The notes under the pieces were generated by a model that ran no database searches, had not been told where the DNA came from, and worked only from the letters and a program-made list of their open reading frames with translations. Positions 1 through 7,877 of a DNA stretch of 34,725 bases are shown here, piece by piece. The DNA is from an uncultured Clostridia bacterium. Lineage in GTDB: Bacteria > Bacillota > Clostridia > Christensenellales > CAG-314. The number at the start of each line of letters is the position of its first letter. Position 1 is the stretch's first letter. A program made the position numbers and the translations under genes. The DNA lies in contig CANRHP010000013.1 of the NCBI GenBank assembly GCA_947630455.1, positions 1-34,725 on the forward strand. Reading direction: 5' to 3'.

Positions 1-616
1 GACGGATAATGCCGTAGTGCGTGGCGATCTTTTCAAGTTCTCCGAGGATATGAGAGGAAATAAGGACAGTACAGCCGTAATTCTTGGTAATATCCACGAG
101 AATTTCCCGCATGAGCCGCATACCGTCGGTGTCAAGTCCGTTGATAGGTTCATCGAGAATGAGAAGCGCGGGATCGCCCAAGAGTGCCATTGCAATGCCG
201 ATACGTTGTTTCATGCCGAGCGAACATTTCTTGAATTGCAATTTCGCGTTATCTTCCATACGGACGATTTTAAGTACCCGTGCGATTTCGCCGCTTCTGT
301 CTTTCAGTCCCAAATTGATCGCCTGCATCATAAGGTTCGCGTACACGCTCGACGAGGGAAAACACCCTGCATTTTCAATGAGCGCACCCACTTTCGCACG
401 GACACCCGCGTCGGTATAGGGTTTTCCGAACAGCGTGATTTTCCCTTTATCGGGGACAAGATGTCCGCAGATACACTTTTCGGTCGTTGACTTTCCGCTT
501 CCGTTCTCACCTATAAAGCCGTAGATCGCGCCTTGCGGCACGGTCATATTCAAGCCGTCGAACGCATACATTCCGCGAAAACTCTTGGTCAAATTTCTGA
601 TTTCGATTGCGTTCAT
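1..616 (-). CDS. ABC transporter ATP-binding protein, BcrA/NatA type (partial, 3' end outside window)
   Basis: This frame is open from an ATG at 616 down to the left window edge, giving 205 residues of an ABC ATPase. The start MNAIEIRNLTKSFRG is followed by Walker A GENGSGKST near residue 40 and Walker B LLILDEPINGLD near residue 160. The signature loop reads CSLGMKQR instead of LSGGQ, which is typical of BcrA-type exporters for peptide antibiotics. The D-loop and the H-loop (ISSHIL) are present, so it should hydrolyse ATP and drive a separate permease that must lie to the left. AAGGAGG sits 7 bases before the ATG. It is transcribed divergently from the TetR gene at 791, which makes it a possible target of that regulator. 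The transported substrate cannot be read from this part. Confidence 0.9.
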   Translation of the reverse strand, partial: MNAIEIRNLTKSFRGMYAFDGLNMTVPQGAIYGFIGENGSGKSTTEKCICGHLVPDKGKITLFGKPYTDAGVRAKVGALIENAGCFPSSSVYANLMMQAINLGLKDRSGEIARVLKIVRMEDNAKLQFKKCSLGMKQRIGIAMALLGDPALLILDEPINGLDTDGMRLMREILVDITKNYGCTVLISSHILGELEKIATHYGIIR

Positions 617-696
617 AACCGCCTCCTTGTTTTGATATTTCAATTATAAAACCTTCGAGTGATAAACACCACAACACATATTCCGATTTCTGTTGG

Positions 697-718
697 TTTC
701 TGAAAAGTTTTTTAGAAA
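697..718. promoter_or_regulatory. candidate TetR operator (imperfect 22-bp palindrome)
   Basis: Arms TTTCT/AGAAA with inner AAAA/TTTT match their reverse complement at 18 of 22 positions. The site lies in the divergent region between the BcrA-like ABC gene and the TetR gene, 25 bp upstream of the proposed TetR -35 box. The assignment to this TetR is inference; A/T-rich palindromes also arise by chance. Confidence 0.35.
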
Positions 719-743
719 GAAACGGACGAAGCACATTTTATAT

Positions 744-772
744 TTGTGTTTTGCTGGGAAATATGCTACAAT
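744..772 (+). promoter_or_regulatory. sigma-A type promoter of the TetR gene at 791
   Basis: The -35 TTGTGT (744-749) is poor. The -10 TACAAT (767-772) has an upstream TG two bases before it, an extended -10 element, with a 17-bp spacer. An AGGAG ribosome site follows before the ATG at 791. Confidence 0.5.
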
Positions 773-790
773 CGACAAAAGGAGTAAACT

Positions 791-1384
791 ATGAACAAAT
801 CCGAAGCCAAATTCCATAACACCGCTGTGAAAATGGACGACGCGCTCGTCGTTCTGCTCGAACAAAAAGAGTTTTCCGATATTTCCATTATGGATGTGTG
901 CGCAAAGGCGGGCGTCAACCGCTCCACCTTCTACGCGCACTATGAGAATTTATATGATTTATTGAAAGAAACGCAAGAACGCGCAGTCACAGAGTTTTTC
1001 GCCTCTCTCGGTTCTACCGTGGGTGCTGCCGATATTTCCAAGATGTCTGCGGACGAGCTCATCTTCATTTCTCCGCAATACCTTGTGCCATACCTTACCT
1101 TTGTCAAGAAGAACAGACGGCTATATGAGGTCTACAACAATTCTGGCGCATTTCAGATCGGCGAAATGGATAAACAGCTCATTGAAAACATCTTTGTCCC
1201 GATCTATGCGAAAAACGGCGTGACGGATAAGCGCGTTGTGGAATATATGTCCCGCTACTTCATCAGCGGAGTTACCGCCATTACTATGGAATGGGTGAAG
1301 CGCGGGTGTGAGGACGATATTCTGTTCATCTGCGAAGTCATCTCCATTTGCGTGCGCCCGCAACTAAAAGCGCCATTGAAATAA
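791..1384 (+). CDS. TetR/AcrR family transcriptional regulator
   Basis: This 197-residue protein is a typical TetR repressor. The N-terminal helix-turn-helix covers about residues 25-60, with the hallmark run SIMDVCAKAGVNRSTFYAHY and the following YDLLKE helix. The C-terminal two thirds is the variable ligand and dimer domain and gives no ligand clue. AGGAG precedes the ATG at a normal distance. The neighbours are a divergent BcrA-like ABC ATPase at 616 and a co-directional membrane protein starting 6 bases after its stop. By analogy with TetR/transporter pairs it probably controls one or both. The family call is sure; the targets are inference. Confidence 0.9.
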   Translation: MNKSEAKFHNTAVKMDDALVVLLEQKEFSDISIMDVCAKAGVNRSTFYAHYENLYDLLKETQERAVTEFFASLGSTVGAADISKMSADELIFISPQYLVPYLTFVKKNRRLYEVYNNSGAFQIGEMDKQLIENIFVPIYAKNGVTDKRVVEYMSRYFISGVTAITMEWVKRGCEDDILFICEVISICVRPQLKAPLK

Positions 1385-1389
1385 AAAAC

Positions 1390-2325
1390 ATGAAAAAACT
1401 TCTCGAATTTTTTAAAAGGCCGCCGCTTTGGTTTCTGATTGTCCTTGCCGTCATCGGGATCGGTGCAACGGTAGGCGGAACGCTATTTCTCACGCAGGAG
1501 AATTTATCTCCCTTTGTGTTGTGGGGATATGTCTTGCTCGGTGTAATGGCTGTGACCGCAGGCTACTGCATTTACAGTTTTATCAAGATATTTCCAGATC
1601 TGAACGAGCGGGTATTGAAATGGTCGGCCAATAAGCCGTTTTGGAACAGACTTTTTACCGAATACGGCTTCCGCGCGATAATGTTTTCTATCGGTTCATT
1701 TACTATCAACCTTGCGTTTGCCGTCTACAACGGCTCGGTCGCAATCGTCATCCGCTCGATTTGGTTCGGTGCGCTCGCCGCTTACTATGTGCTTTTGATT
1801 GTGCTTCGCGGGATGATTCTCGGATATCACATTTCCCGAAGGAAAGCCGTCAAAGCGGGGCAAACGGAAGCTGTTACCGAATTGAAAGATACGCGCATTT
1901 ACCGCATTTGCGGGATCGTCTTGCTTTTGCTCCCCATCGCTCTTTCTTTCGCCATTTTGCAAATGGTACGAGCAAACGATTCGTTCGTTCACACGGGAAT
2001 TACCATTTACGCCTATGCGATCTACGCCTTTTATAAAATAATCGTGTCGGTCTATAACTTCATCAAGACGAGGCGCACCAATGAGATGACTGTGCGGGCG
2101 GCGAAAAATATCAATCTTGCCGACGCGATGGTTTCTATCCTCGCCTTGCAGACGGCAATGTTCAGAGAGTTCGACGCAACAGGTGATTACGTCAATGTTG
2201 CAACAATGAACGCCGTCACAGGAGCAATCGTCTGCGGGTTGACGGTAGCTATCGGTGTTTTTATGATTGCAATTGCCACAAAAAAAACAAAGCGCAGAAA
2301 TGAGCATGAAAATGAAGCCGAATAA
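1390..2325 (+). CDS. multi-pass membrane protein of unknown function
   Basis: I do not recognise this 311-residue family. It has about eight hydrophobic segments, starting with LWFLIVLAVIGIGATVGGTLF near residue 12 and ending with a segment before the charged tail KKTKRRNEHENEAE. Two basic or charged loops (around SRRKAVKAGQTE and IKTRRTNEM) divide it into roughly similar halves. The open frame extends 14 codons upstream, but that stretch overlaps the TetR stop, so the ATG at 1390 is chosen although it has no clear ribosome site. The gene begins 6 bases after the TetR stop and is probably co-transcribed with it and translationally coupled. No transporter motif is visible. Confidence 0.75.
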   Translation: MKKLLEFFKRPPLWFLIVLAVIGIGATVGGTLFLTQENLSPFVLWGYVLLGVMAVTAGYCIYSFIKIFPDLNERVLKWSANKPFWNRLFTEYGFRAIMFSIGSFTINLAFAVYNGSVAIVIRSIWFGALAAYYVLLIVLRGMILGYHISRRKAVKAGQTEAVTELKDTRIYRICGIVLLLLPIALSFAILQMVRANDSFVHTGITIYAYAIYAFYKIIVSVYNFIKTRRTNEMTVRAAKNINLADAMVSILALQTAMFREFDATGDYVNVATMNAVTGAIVCGLTVAIGVFMIAIATKKTKRRNEHENEAE

Positions 2326-2367
2326 GACAGATGTGGCAAACAGACTTTTTTTGACTTATGAGCAATT

Positions 2368-2817
2368 GTGTTGATAAAAATCAGCGTGACGGATATTGCC
2401 GAAAAAGCAGGAGTGGGACGAGCGACTTTTTACCGTTATTTCAAAAATAAGGAAGAAGTAATCGAATTTTATTTTATGCATAATACAAAAGAATTCAAAT
2501 TCGAGAAACGCTACTATCCAAGGTGTAAAGCGGACTTCGTAAAGGTTGCCGGCAGCGTGTTCGATAAATTTCGAAAAAACAAAGAGTGCTTCCGTTTGAT
2601 ACGACGGGCGCACATCGAATATCTATATCTTGATTTTTTAAATAAAAAAATGACGGAAATGTTCCAAAAGGAATATCCGGGAAAAAACCTGTATCAACCA
2701 TATCTTTTTGCCGGAATGATTTTCAATGTGTCTATGGCGTGGCTCGATAACGACTGTAAAGAACCTGTCGAACAAATAGCAGAAATGTTTATTGAACCGA
2801 TAAATATTTCCGATTGA
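2368..2817 (+). CDS. TetR/AcrR family regulator with short, possibly frameshifted N-terminus
   Basis: The GTG-initiated frame gives 149 residues beginning straight in the helix-turn-helix: ISVTDIAEKAGVGRATFYRY. A complete TetR protein normally has 15-30 residues ahead of this. An upstream ATG at 2312, in another frame, reads MKPNKTDVANRLFLTYEQL, which looks exactly like such a missing first helix, then stops at TGA 2372. The two pieces would join with one frame change near 2366-2370. The gene may therefore be a recent frameshift mutant, a sequencing error, or a short form using the GTG. The C-terminal domain (LYQPYLFAGMIFNVSMAWLDND) is normal for the TetR subfamily with short ligand domains. 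A rho-independent terminator follows at 2834. Confidence 0.7.
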   Translation: MLIKISVTDIAEKAGVGRATFYRYFKNKEEVIEFYFMHNTKEFKFEKRYYPRCKADFVKVAGSVFDKFRKNKECFRLIRRAHIEYLYLDFLNKKMTEMFQKEYPGKNLYQPYLFAGMIFNVSMAWLDNDCKEPVEQIAEMFIEPINISD

Positions 2818-2819
2818 AA

Positions 2820-3536
2820 TCAAATTGTCACACAAGCGGCATTGAGCCGCTTTTTTCGTTGTTTCCAATCGGGCATAACAGCCGTAAGACAGGCGTAAAA
2901 AGTGGAAGAATGGTTGGGGTGTAAAAAATGACAAAATTCATGTGCCGCTACATATTCTACGCAATCTATAGGAGCGGCGACAAGTGCATAATTGAAGGTG
3001 ATCTTGTGCTTAGCCGGGGTACAACTGCCCCAGCGGGAACGCATCTGACGAAATTTAATTTGAGGAAAACTCACTCCGAATCGCGAGAAAACGGGAAAAA
3101 TCATCTTGCATAACGCGGTGATCGTTTGTTCGCAGCGATTGTGCAGCCACGTGGATAAAGTACGATTTTTCAATGCGATATCGGCGATATTTTTCACCGT
3201 AAGCACTACTTCTTCGTCCGTTTCGGTAACAGAGTTGAAGCTGCCGCATTTGACGGAAAGTGTTTTTTCTTTGCCGAACACCTTTATTTTGTCTCCGCTG
3301 ACAAGCTGCTGCGGTTTTGAATTCTCATAGGTACGCTTGTAGTGATGATCTATCGCACGAAAAATAAACGCCGCATTTGAAGCCACAAATCGGTCTATAT
3401 CCGCAAGCGGCACACGGTTGTTTGCCGATACGTGCACCGTCCTGTCCGGTCTTATACGAAGATTGATGTTTTTGACCGCTTTACGCTCCAACTCATAGGT
3501 GATAGTCCGCGATCCGAGGTTAACCGAATGCTGCAT
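2820..3536 (-). CDS. YgjP-like (DUF45) SprT/M48-type zinc metallopeptidase
   Basis: From the ATG at 3536 the protein has 238 residues. It carries the two hallmarks of the YgjP/DUF45 family: RSRWGSC near residues 166-172, and the zinc site HEFCHFLHPNHS from residue 199, with HExxH plus a downstream histidine. It is cytoplasmic, with no signal peptide. The cellular substrate of this family is not established. A TTG at 3551 overlapping the stop of the upstream gene would add five residues; neither start has a good ribosome site, and the ATG fits the family N-terminus better. It follows the small membrane protein gene (stop 3548) with 11 bases between, so both are probably one transcript. Confidence 0.85.
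   Translation of the reverse strand: MQHSVNLGSRTITYELERKAVKNINLRIRPDRTVHVSANNRVPLADIDRFVASNAAFIFRAIDHHYKRTYENSKPQQLVSGDKIKVFGKEKTLSVKCGSFNSVTETDEEVVLTVKNIADIALKNRTLSTWLHNRCEQTITALCKMIFPVFSRFGVSFPQIKFRQMRSRWGSCTPAKHKITFNYALVAAPIDCVEYVAAHEFCHFLHPNHSSTFYACLTAVMPDWKQRKKRLNAACVTI
2834..2857 (+). terminator. rho-independent terminator after the TetR gene
   Basis: AAGCGGC, loop ATTGA, GCCGCTT and a T-run ending at 2856. The hairpin lies inside the last codons of the convergent YgjP-like gene. Confidence 0.8.
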
Positions 3537-3547
3537 AACTGCACAAA

Positions 3548-4162
3548 TCAATGTGTTTGGGATTTTTTGATAGAGGCGGCTTTATCCGCAAATTGCTGAC
3601 AAACCTTGCCCAGCCAAATAACCAGCGAGGGATAGTCGGGAAACAGATCGGAATTGAGCGGCTCGGTAACAGTATCCTGCTCGTCGCCGTAGTCAAAAAA
3701 CACAGTAACCTCTTTGTCGCCGAATTGCAGCGTGATTTCACATTGCGATATGGGATCGGCACTGCGCTCCAAAAGCGTGAGCTCGATCTTGTCTTCGGCT
3801 GTATACACCTCTCCCAGCCTCCATCCGATGGGCGTAACGGAATCCCAGACGCTCTCCAAATGTGTCGCTTGATAATCTCGATAGACCTCGGCAAACAGAG
3901 GACTTGCACCTTCGACGCGCTGCTCACTGCGCAGCTCATTGCGCATATCCCGATCTTTGCGCGACATAAAATAGCACAAAAGAACAAGCGTGATGTCTAC
4001 ACCAAGACACAACGGCAGCCCTACGATGAGCGGAAGCGATGCGTATTGATAAATACTGACCCCTACAATAAGAAAAATCAACGTGGCACCCATTGCGCAT
4101 AGCATCGCTATGCCCAAAGCACGCACCTTTTTGTGAAATTTTTTGTATTTTTCTTTGTTCAT
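3548..4162 (-). CDS. small membrane protein of unknown function with a C-terminal cytoplasmic domain
   Basis: The gene encodes 204 residues. Two hydrophobic helices (about residues 16-37 and 43-65) are joined by a short loop and followed by the charged run SRKDRDMRNELRSEQR, which suggests a hairpin anchor and a cytoplasmic domain. The soluble part contains an acidic segment (FDYGDEQDTVTEPLNSD) and ends with SLVIWLGKVCQQFADKAAS. I do not recognise the family. The promoter at 4177-4205 places the transcription start only about 7-8 bases before the ATG, and there is no ribosome site, so the mRNA should be almost leaderless. It is the first gene of a two-gene unit with the YgjP-like peptidase. 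Confidence 0.7.
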   Translation of the reverse strand: MNKEKYKKFHKKVRALGIAMLCAMGATLIFLIVGVSIYQYASLPLIVGLPLCLGVDITLVLLCYFMSRKDRDMRNELRSEQRVEGASPLFAEVYRDYQATHLESVWDSVTPIGWRLGEVYTAEDKIELTLLERSADPISQCEITLQFGDKEVTVFFDYGDEQDTVTEPLNSDLFPDYPSLVIWLGKVCQQFADKAASIKKSQTH

Positions 4163-4176
4163 AACTACTGTTGAAT

Positions 4177-4205
4177 ATTGTACTTTATTTTAAATATTAA
4201 GTCAA
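4177..4205 (-). promoter_or_regulatory. sigma-A type promoter for the 3548-4162 gene
   Basis: Read on the minus strand: TTGACT (4205-4200), 17-bp spacer, TACAAT (4182-4177). The ATG lies only 14 bases beyond the -10 box. Confidence 0.75.
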
Positions 4206-4220
4206 GAGCGTTCCGATATC

Positions 4221-4248
4221 AAAAAAGCGGCAGAACAAGCTGTCGCTT
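4221..4248 (-). terminator. rho-independent terminator after trxB
   Basis: AAGCGACAG pairs with CTGCCGCTT (one A-C mismatch) and is followed by T6 on the minus strand. Confidence 0.75.
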
Positions 4249-4259
4249 CATTAAAAGTA

Positions 4260-5165
4260 TCATTTCAACGAATCCGCATATGCTGCTGCAGCAATACCCG
4301 CAACCGCACCGTCACCGACTGCCGTTGCGCATTGACGGACGGATTTGGTACGACAGTCTCCCGCGGCAAATATGCCTTTGCATGTCGTTTTGCAATCCTC
4401 GCCCGCAACGATATAGCCCTTGTCGTCTAACTGCACCAGCTCGGCAAAAGCCTCGTTGTCCGGTTCCTGTCCTATTGCCACAAACACGGCGTCGCAATCA
4501 ATATAGGTTACAGAGCCGTCATCCGACTTGCACACCAAGCCTTGAACATGTTGGTCACCTACGATTTCCGTGACAGCTACACCCCGGATCCAATCGACGT
4601 CCTTTGTCGAAAACAGCCTTTGCTCCAGCTCCTTGTCGCAAAACAGCTTTTCGAACAGGGTTACAAGCGTCACTTCCGAGCAGATTTCCGCCAAATAAAG
4701 CGCGTACTGCACGGCACTGTTGCCGTCTCCTACAACACAAACGTGCTTGTCGCGGTAGAAGGCGCCGTCACACACGGCGCAGTAGCACACTCCGTTGCCT
4801 CCAAGACGCGCTTCACCCTCAACGCAGAGACGTTTATGCTTTACGCCCGTCGCCAACACCACCGCTTTGCAGTCGTAAGAACCATACTCCGTTGTCACGG
4901 TAAACCCCGAATCGGTTTTTTGTATTTTTCCGCAGCCCATATCGAACTCCACGCCGTGCGAAACGGTTTGCTCGAACATTTTATCCGCCAATTCCGCACC
5001 GCTCGTTTCCAATACAGAAGGAAAATTCTCCACACGAGGCGAGGTTGCGATCTGACCGCCGAACGCTTCTGCCTCCAACAGCATAACTTTTTTTCCTGCT
5101 CGAGCCGCATACAGCGAGGCAGTCAATCCCGCAGGTCCGCCGCCGATAATAACAATATCATACAT
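4260..5165 (-). CDS. trxB: thioredoxin reductase (NADPH, flavoprotein)
   Basis: This 301-residue protein matches low-molecular-weight thioredoxin reductase over its whole length. The FAD-binding start MYDIVIIGGGPAGLTA is followed by the redox-active pair CAVC at residues 129-132, the pyridine nucleotide site VVGDGNSAVQYALYLAE, and the C-terminal FAD motif GIFAAGDCR. It transfers electrons from NADPH to a thioredoxin-like partner. The ATG at 5165 lies 4 bases after the stop of the NrdD-redoxin gene, so the two are co-transcribed. The likely partner is therefore the redoxin domain fused to NrdD, which is inference from position. A longer frame extends upstream into the nrdD gene, but the FAD motif fixes the start at 5165. 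Confidence 0.93.
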   Translation of the reverse strand: MYDIVIIGGGPAGLTASLYAARAGKKVMLLEAEAFGGQIATSPRVENFPSVLETSGAELADKMFEQTVSHGVEFDMGCGKIQKTDSGFTVTTEYGSYDCKAVVLATGVKHKRLCVEGEARLGGNGVCYCAVCDGAFYRDKHVCVVGDGNSAVQYALYLAEICSEVTLVTLFEKLFCDKELEQRLFSTKDVDWIRGVAVTEIVGDQHVQGLVCKSDDGSVTYIDCDAVFVAIGQEPDNEAFAELVQLDDKGYIVAGEDCKTTCKGIFAAGDCRTKSVRQCATAVGDGAVAGIAAAAYADSLK

Positions 5166-5169
5166 GGCG

Positions 5170-7533
5170 TTATTTGACGCTTTCGATGTACTTGCGTACA
5201 TTGGATGCGTTTTCGTATACTTTATAGCTGTCGCCGTCTGCAACCACGAGCGTTGGGGTAAGCTTGATGGCAAACTTCTTGGAAAGCTCGACGTTTTGCG
5301 CTGCATTGATTTCCTCTACGTCAAAATTTGCCTTGTGTAACATAAGCTCCGCCATCTTACAATTAGGGCAATTGTCCTGCACAAAGAGCAGTGGACGAAG
5401 CAGACAGGTTTGCGCCTTATGTTCTTCATTTTCGTGAGAGACCAAGCATTTCTTTTGTACGCTGCGCTCCGGTTCGTAAGTTTTTCGGTCTTTCCACTCC
5501 TGAGCTTTACCGTCGTTCCAATTTTGAACGGGACGATAGTAACCTGTAATGCGACTGTATACCTCCGTTTTACTGTGACAATGCGGACACTCGTACTGCT
5601 CTCCCGCAAGATACCCATGCTCACGGCACACAGAATAGGTAGGAGACAGGGTGTAGTAGGGAAGTCGATAGTTCTCCGCAATTGTGCGAACAAGCTTCAT
5701 AGCTGATCTCCAATCGGGGAGACGCTCTCCGAGAAAACCATGGAAAACCGTACCGGAGGTGTATAATGTTTGCAGCTCATCCTGAATATCCAACGCGTCG
5801 AAAATATCGTATGTGTAGCTGACCGGCAGGTGAGAGCTGTTGGTGTAATAAGGGGTTGCGCCCTTTTTACCGGCGAAAATCATATCGGGATAAAGCTTTT
5901 GATCGTGCTTGGCAAGACGGTAAGCAGTGGATTCGGCGGGAGTTGCCTCAAGATTATACAAGTCGCCGTACTTTTCCTGATAATCGCTCAAACGTTCGCG
6001 CATATGGTTGAGCACTTGCTTTGTAAAGGTTTGCGCACGAGCATCCGTCATATCGCAAGCAAGCCATGCCGCATTGAGACATGCCTCATTCATCCCCACA
6101 AGCCCTATTGTCGAAAAATGGTTGCTGAACGTGCCCAAATAGCGCTTGGTATATGGATAAAGCCCGGCGTCCATAAGCTTGGTTACAGTTGTACGCTTTA
6201 TTTTGAGCGATCTGGCGGCAATATCCATCATTTTGTCGAGACGGGCGTAAAACTCGCCCTCATTCTTGCTGAGATATGCAATACGCGGCATGTTGATGGT
6301 GACTACGCCGATACTGCCCGTGGATTCGCCGCTTCCGAAGAAGCCCCCGCTCTTTTTGCGCAATTCACGCAAATCCAAACGCAGACGACAGCACATACTA
6401 CGCACATCGCTGGGCTGCATGTCGCTGTTTATGTAATTGCTGAAATAGGGCGTGCCGTATTTTGCCGTCATTTCAAACAAAAGCTTGTTGTTTTCCGTTT
6501 CACTCCAATCAAAATCCTTGGTGATGGAATAGGTAGGTATGGGATATTGGAAACCGCGACCATTGTAGTCGCCCTCTATCATCGTTTCGATAAAGGCTTT
6601 GTTTACCATGTCCATTTCCTTTTTGCAATCTTTGTAACGGAATGGCATTTCCTTTCCGCCCACTATACAGTGCAATTCGGCGAGATCGTCGGGAACCGTC
6701 CAATCCAATGTGATGTTGCTGAATGGCGCTTGCGTTCCCCAGCGACTGGGTATATTTACACCGTAGATGAAGGATTCGATACATTTTTTTGTTTCATCGT
6801 AACTGAGATTATCCGCCTTGACAAAGGGCGCAAGATAAGTATCAAAGGAACTGAACGCCTGAGCACCCGCCCATTCGTTTGCCATGATGCCGATAAAATT
6901 GACCATTTGGTTGCAAAGAGTTGCAAGATGCTTGGCGGGAGCAGACGTAATTTTGCTCGTGACGCCGCCTAAACCCTCTTGAATGAGCTGTTTAAGACTC
7001 CAACCTGCACAGTAACCGCTGAGCATACCCAGATCGTGCAAATGCAATGCGCCGCTGCGATGCGCTTCGGCAATTTCTTCGTCGTAAACCTCGCTCAACC
7101 AGTAATTGGCGGTGATAGCTCCGCTGTTGCTGAGAATAAGCCCTCCCAGCGAATAGGTGACCGTGCTGTTTTCCTTTACACGCCAGTCGGCAATCTTAAG
7201 GTAATTGTCCACCACCGATTTGTAATCGAGCAGGGTTTCATCGGCACGACGCGCATTTTCGTGGGCCTTGCGATACAGGATGTATGCCTTTGCGACATCC
7301 GCGTATCCTGCTTGAATAAGCACCGTTTCGGCACTGTCCTGAATATCCTCAACAGACACGATACCGTCGCTGATCTTATCCAAAAAGTCCGCAGTAACCT
7401 TGAGCGACAACATATCTATAATATCGTCGGTGTAAGGTTTTTTGCAGCCGTCGAATGCAGCTTTCAAAGCATCGCTGATTTTGGAAAGCTTGAAATCAAT
7501 CACTTGACCGTTTCTTTTCTTTACACGATACAT
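5170..7533 (-). CDS. nrdD: anaerobic (class III) ribonucleoside-triphosphate reductase with C-terminal redoxin domain
   Basis: This glycyl radical enzyme makes deoxynucleotides from NTPs and has 787 residues. An ATP-cone occupies about residues 1-90 (MYRVKKRNGQVIDF). The catalytic barrel contains RSMCCRLRLD, a double cysteine. The zinc site uses C636, H639, C649 and C652 (CREHGYLAGEQYECPHC). The glycyl radical motif RITGYYRP puts the radical at about Gly664. About 40 residues later a glutaredoxin/thioredoxin-like domain begins (LLFVQDNCPNCKMAEL, CxxC at 722-725; cis-Pro motif LTPTLV). Such a fused redoxin suggests a thiol reductant rather than formate. The ATG at 7533 is chosen because GGAGG lies 5 bases before it. 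No nrdG activase is in the window. trxB follows directly. Confidence 0.93.
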   Translation of the reverse strand: MYRVKKRNGQVIDFKLSKISDALKAAFDGCKKPYTDDIIDMLSLKVTADFLDKISDGIVSVEDIQDSAETVLIQAGYADVAKAYILYRKAHENARRADETLLDYKSVVDNYLKIADWRVKENSTVTYSLGGLILSNSGAITANYWLSEVYDEEIAEAHRSGALHLHDLGMLSGYCAGWSLKQLIQEGLGGVTSKITSAPAKHLATLCNQMVNFIGIMANEWAGAQAFSSFDTYLAPFVKADNLSYDETKKCIESFIYGVNIPSRWGTQAPFSNITLDWTVPDDLAELHCIVGGKEMPFRYKDCKKEMDMVNKAFIETMIEGDYNGRGFQYPIPTYSITKDFDWSETENNKLLFEMTAKYGTPYFSNYINSDMQPSDVRSMCCRLRLDLRELRKKSGGFFGSGESTGSIGVVTINMPRIAYLSKNEGEFYARLDKMMDIAARSLKIKRTTVTKLMDAGLYPYTKRYLGTFSNHFSTIGLVGMNEACLNAAWLACDMTDARAQTFTKQVLNHMRERLSDYQEKYGDLYNLEATPAESTAYRLAKHDQKLYPDMIFAGKKGATPYYTNSSHLPVSYTYDIFDALDIQDELQTLYTSGTVFHGFLGERLPDWRSAMKLVRTIAENYRLPYYTLSPTYSVCREHGYLAGEQYECPHCHSKTEVYSRITGYYRPVQNWNDGKAQEWKDRKTYEPERSVQKKCLVSHENEEHKAQTCLLRPLLFVQDNCPNCKMAELMLHKANFDVEEINAAQNVELSKKFAIKLTPTLVVADGDSYKVYENASNVRKYIESVK

Positions 7534-7601
7534 TTTGTCCTCCGTTTCATTCCCTGCAGCGCTTGGCGACAAATTCGCTGCCGCTGTGGGTGAGCCCTTC
7601 T

Positions 7602-7631
7602 ATTGTAGTACAAAGAGAAACCTTTTGTCAA
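7602..7631 (-). promoter_or_regulatory. sigma-A promoter of nrdD-trxB
   Basis: Minus strand TTGACA (7631-7626), 18-bp spacer, TACAAT (7607-7602). The 5' leader before the ATG at 7533 is about 60 bases. Confidence 0.8.
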
Positions 7632-7639
7632 CAACTGAA

Positions 7640-7687
7640 ACACAATATATTGTGTTTCTTTTTCACTTTTGACACAACATATAGTAT
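7640..7687. promoter_or_regulatory. tandem NrdR boxes upstream of nrdD
   Basis: Box 1, ACACAATATATTGTGT at 7640-7655, is a perfect palindrome and matches the known NrdR consensus at every position. Box 2, ACACAACATATAGTAT at 7672-7687, matches 14 of 16. Their centres are 32 bp apart, about three helical turns, the usual paired geometry for this dATP/ATP-sensing repressor. They lie 9 bp upstream of the nrdD -35 box. nrdR itself is not in the window. Confidence 0.88.
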
Positions 7688-7762
7688 GCCACGCATAGTG
7701 CTTTGTCTAACATAGCTTGCAAAAATCCGAAGAAACAGCATAAAATATCGACGTTGAGACAT

Positions 7763-7794
7763 AAAAAAGACGGTCATGCTTGACCGTCTTTTTT
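7763..7794 (-). terminator. strong rho-independent terminator of the candidate small RNA (and ferredoxin read-through)
   Basis: GACGGTCA pairs with TGACCGTC, flanked by A6 and T6, so it can work in both directions. It separates the ferredoxin/small RNA region from the nrdD promoter. Confidence 0.9.
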
Positions 7795-7871
7795 GAAGGA
7801 GGGATTTGGTTAGAAAAAACGATTATGGAGGAGGGGCTTGCCTATTCGGGAAACCCCGTGTATTTTTAACC
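7763..7871 (-). ncRNA. candidate small RNA with two anti-Shine-Dalgarno motifs
   Basis: A near-perfect promoter at 7878-7906 predicts a transcript of about 109 nt starting near 7871 and ending at the terminator. No credible ORF lies inside. Visible structure: GGUUA at the 5' end pairs with UAACC (7812-7808) and closes the molecule; inside, GGGGUUU (7857-7851) pairs with AAGCCCC (7839-7833). The single-stranded parts contain CCUCCU (7834-7829) and CCUCCUU (7802-7796), the latter identical to the core anti-Shine-Dalgarno of 16S rRNA. I do not recognise it as tmRNA, 6S, SRP or RNase P RNA. A role in blocking ribosome sites of target mRNAs is inference. Confidence 0.6.
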
Positions 7872-7877
7872 TTATTT

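Noticed and set aside
5770..6972. 400-codon open frame on the plus strand
   Set aside because: Antisense shadow of nrdD; low-complexity His/Ile composition and no motif.
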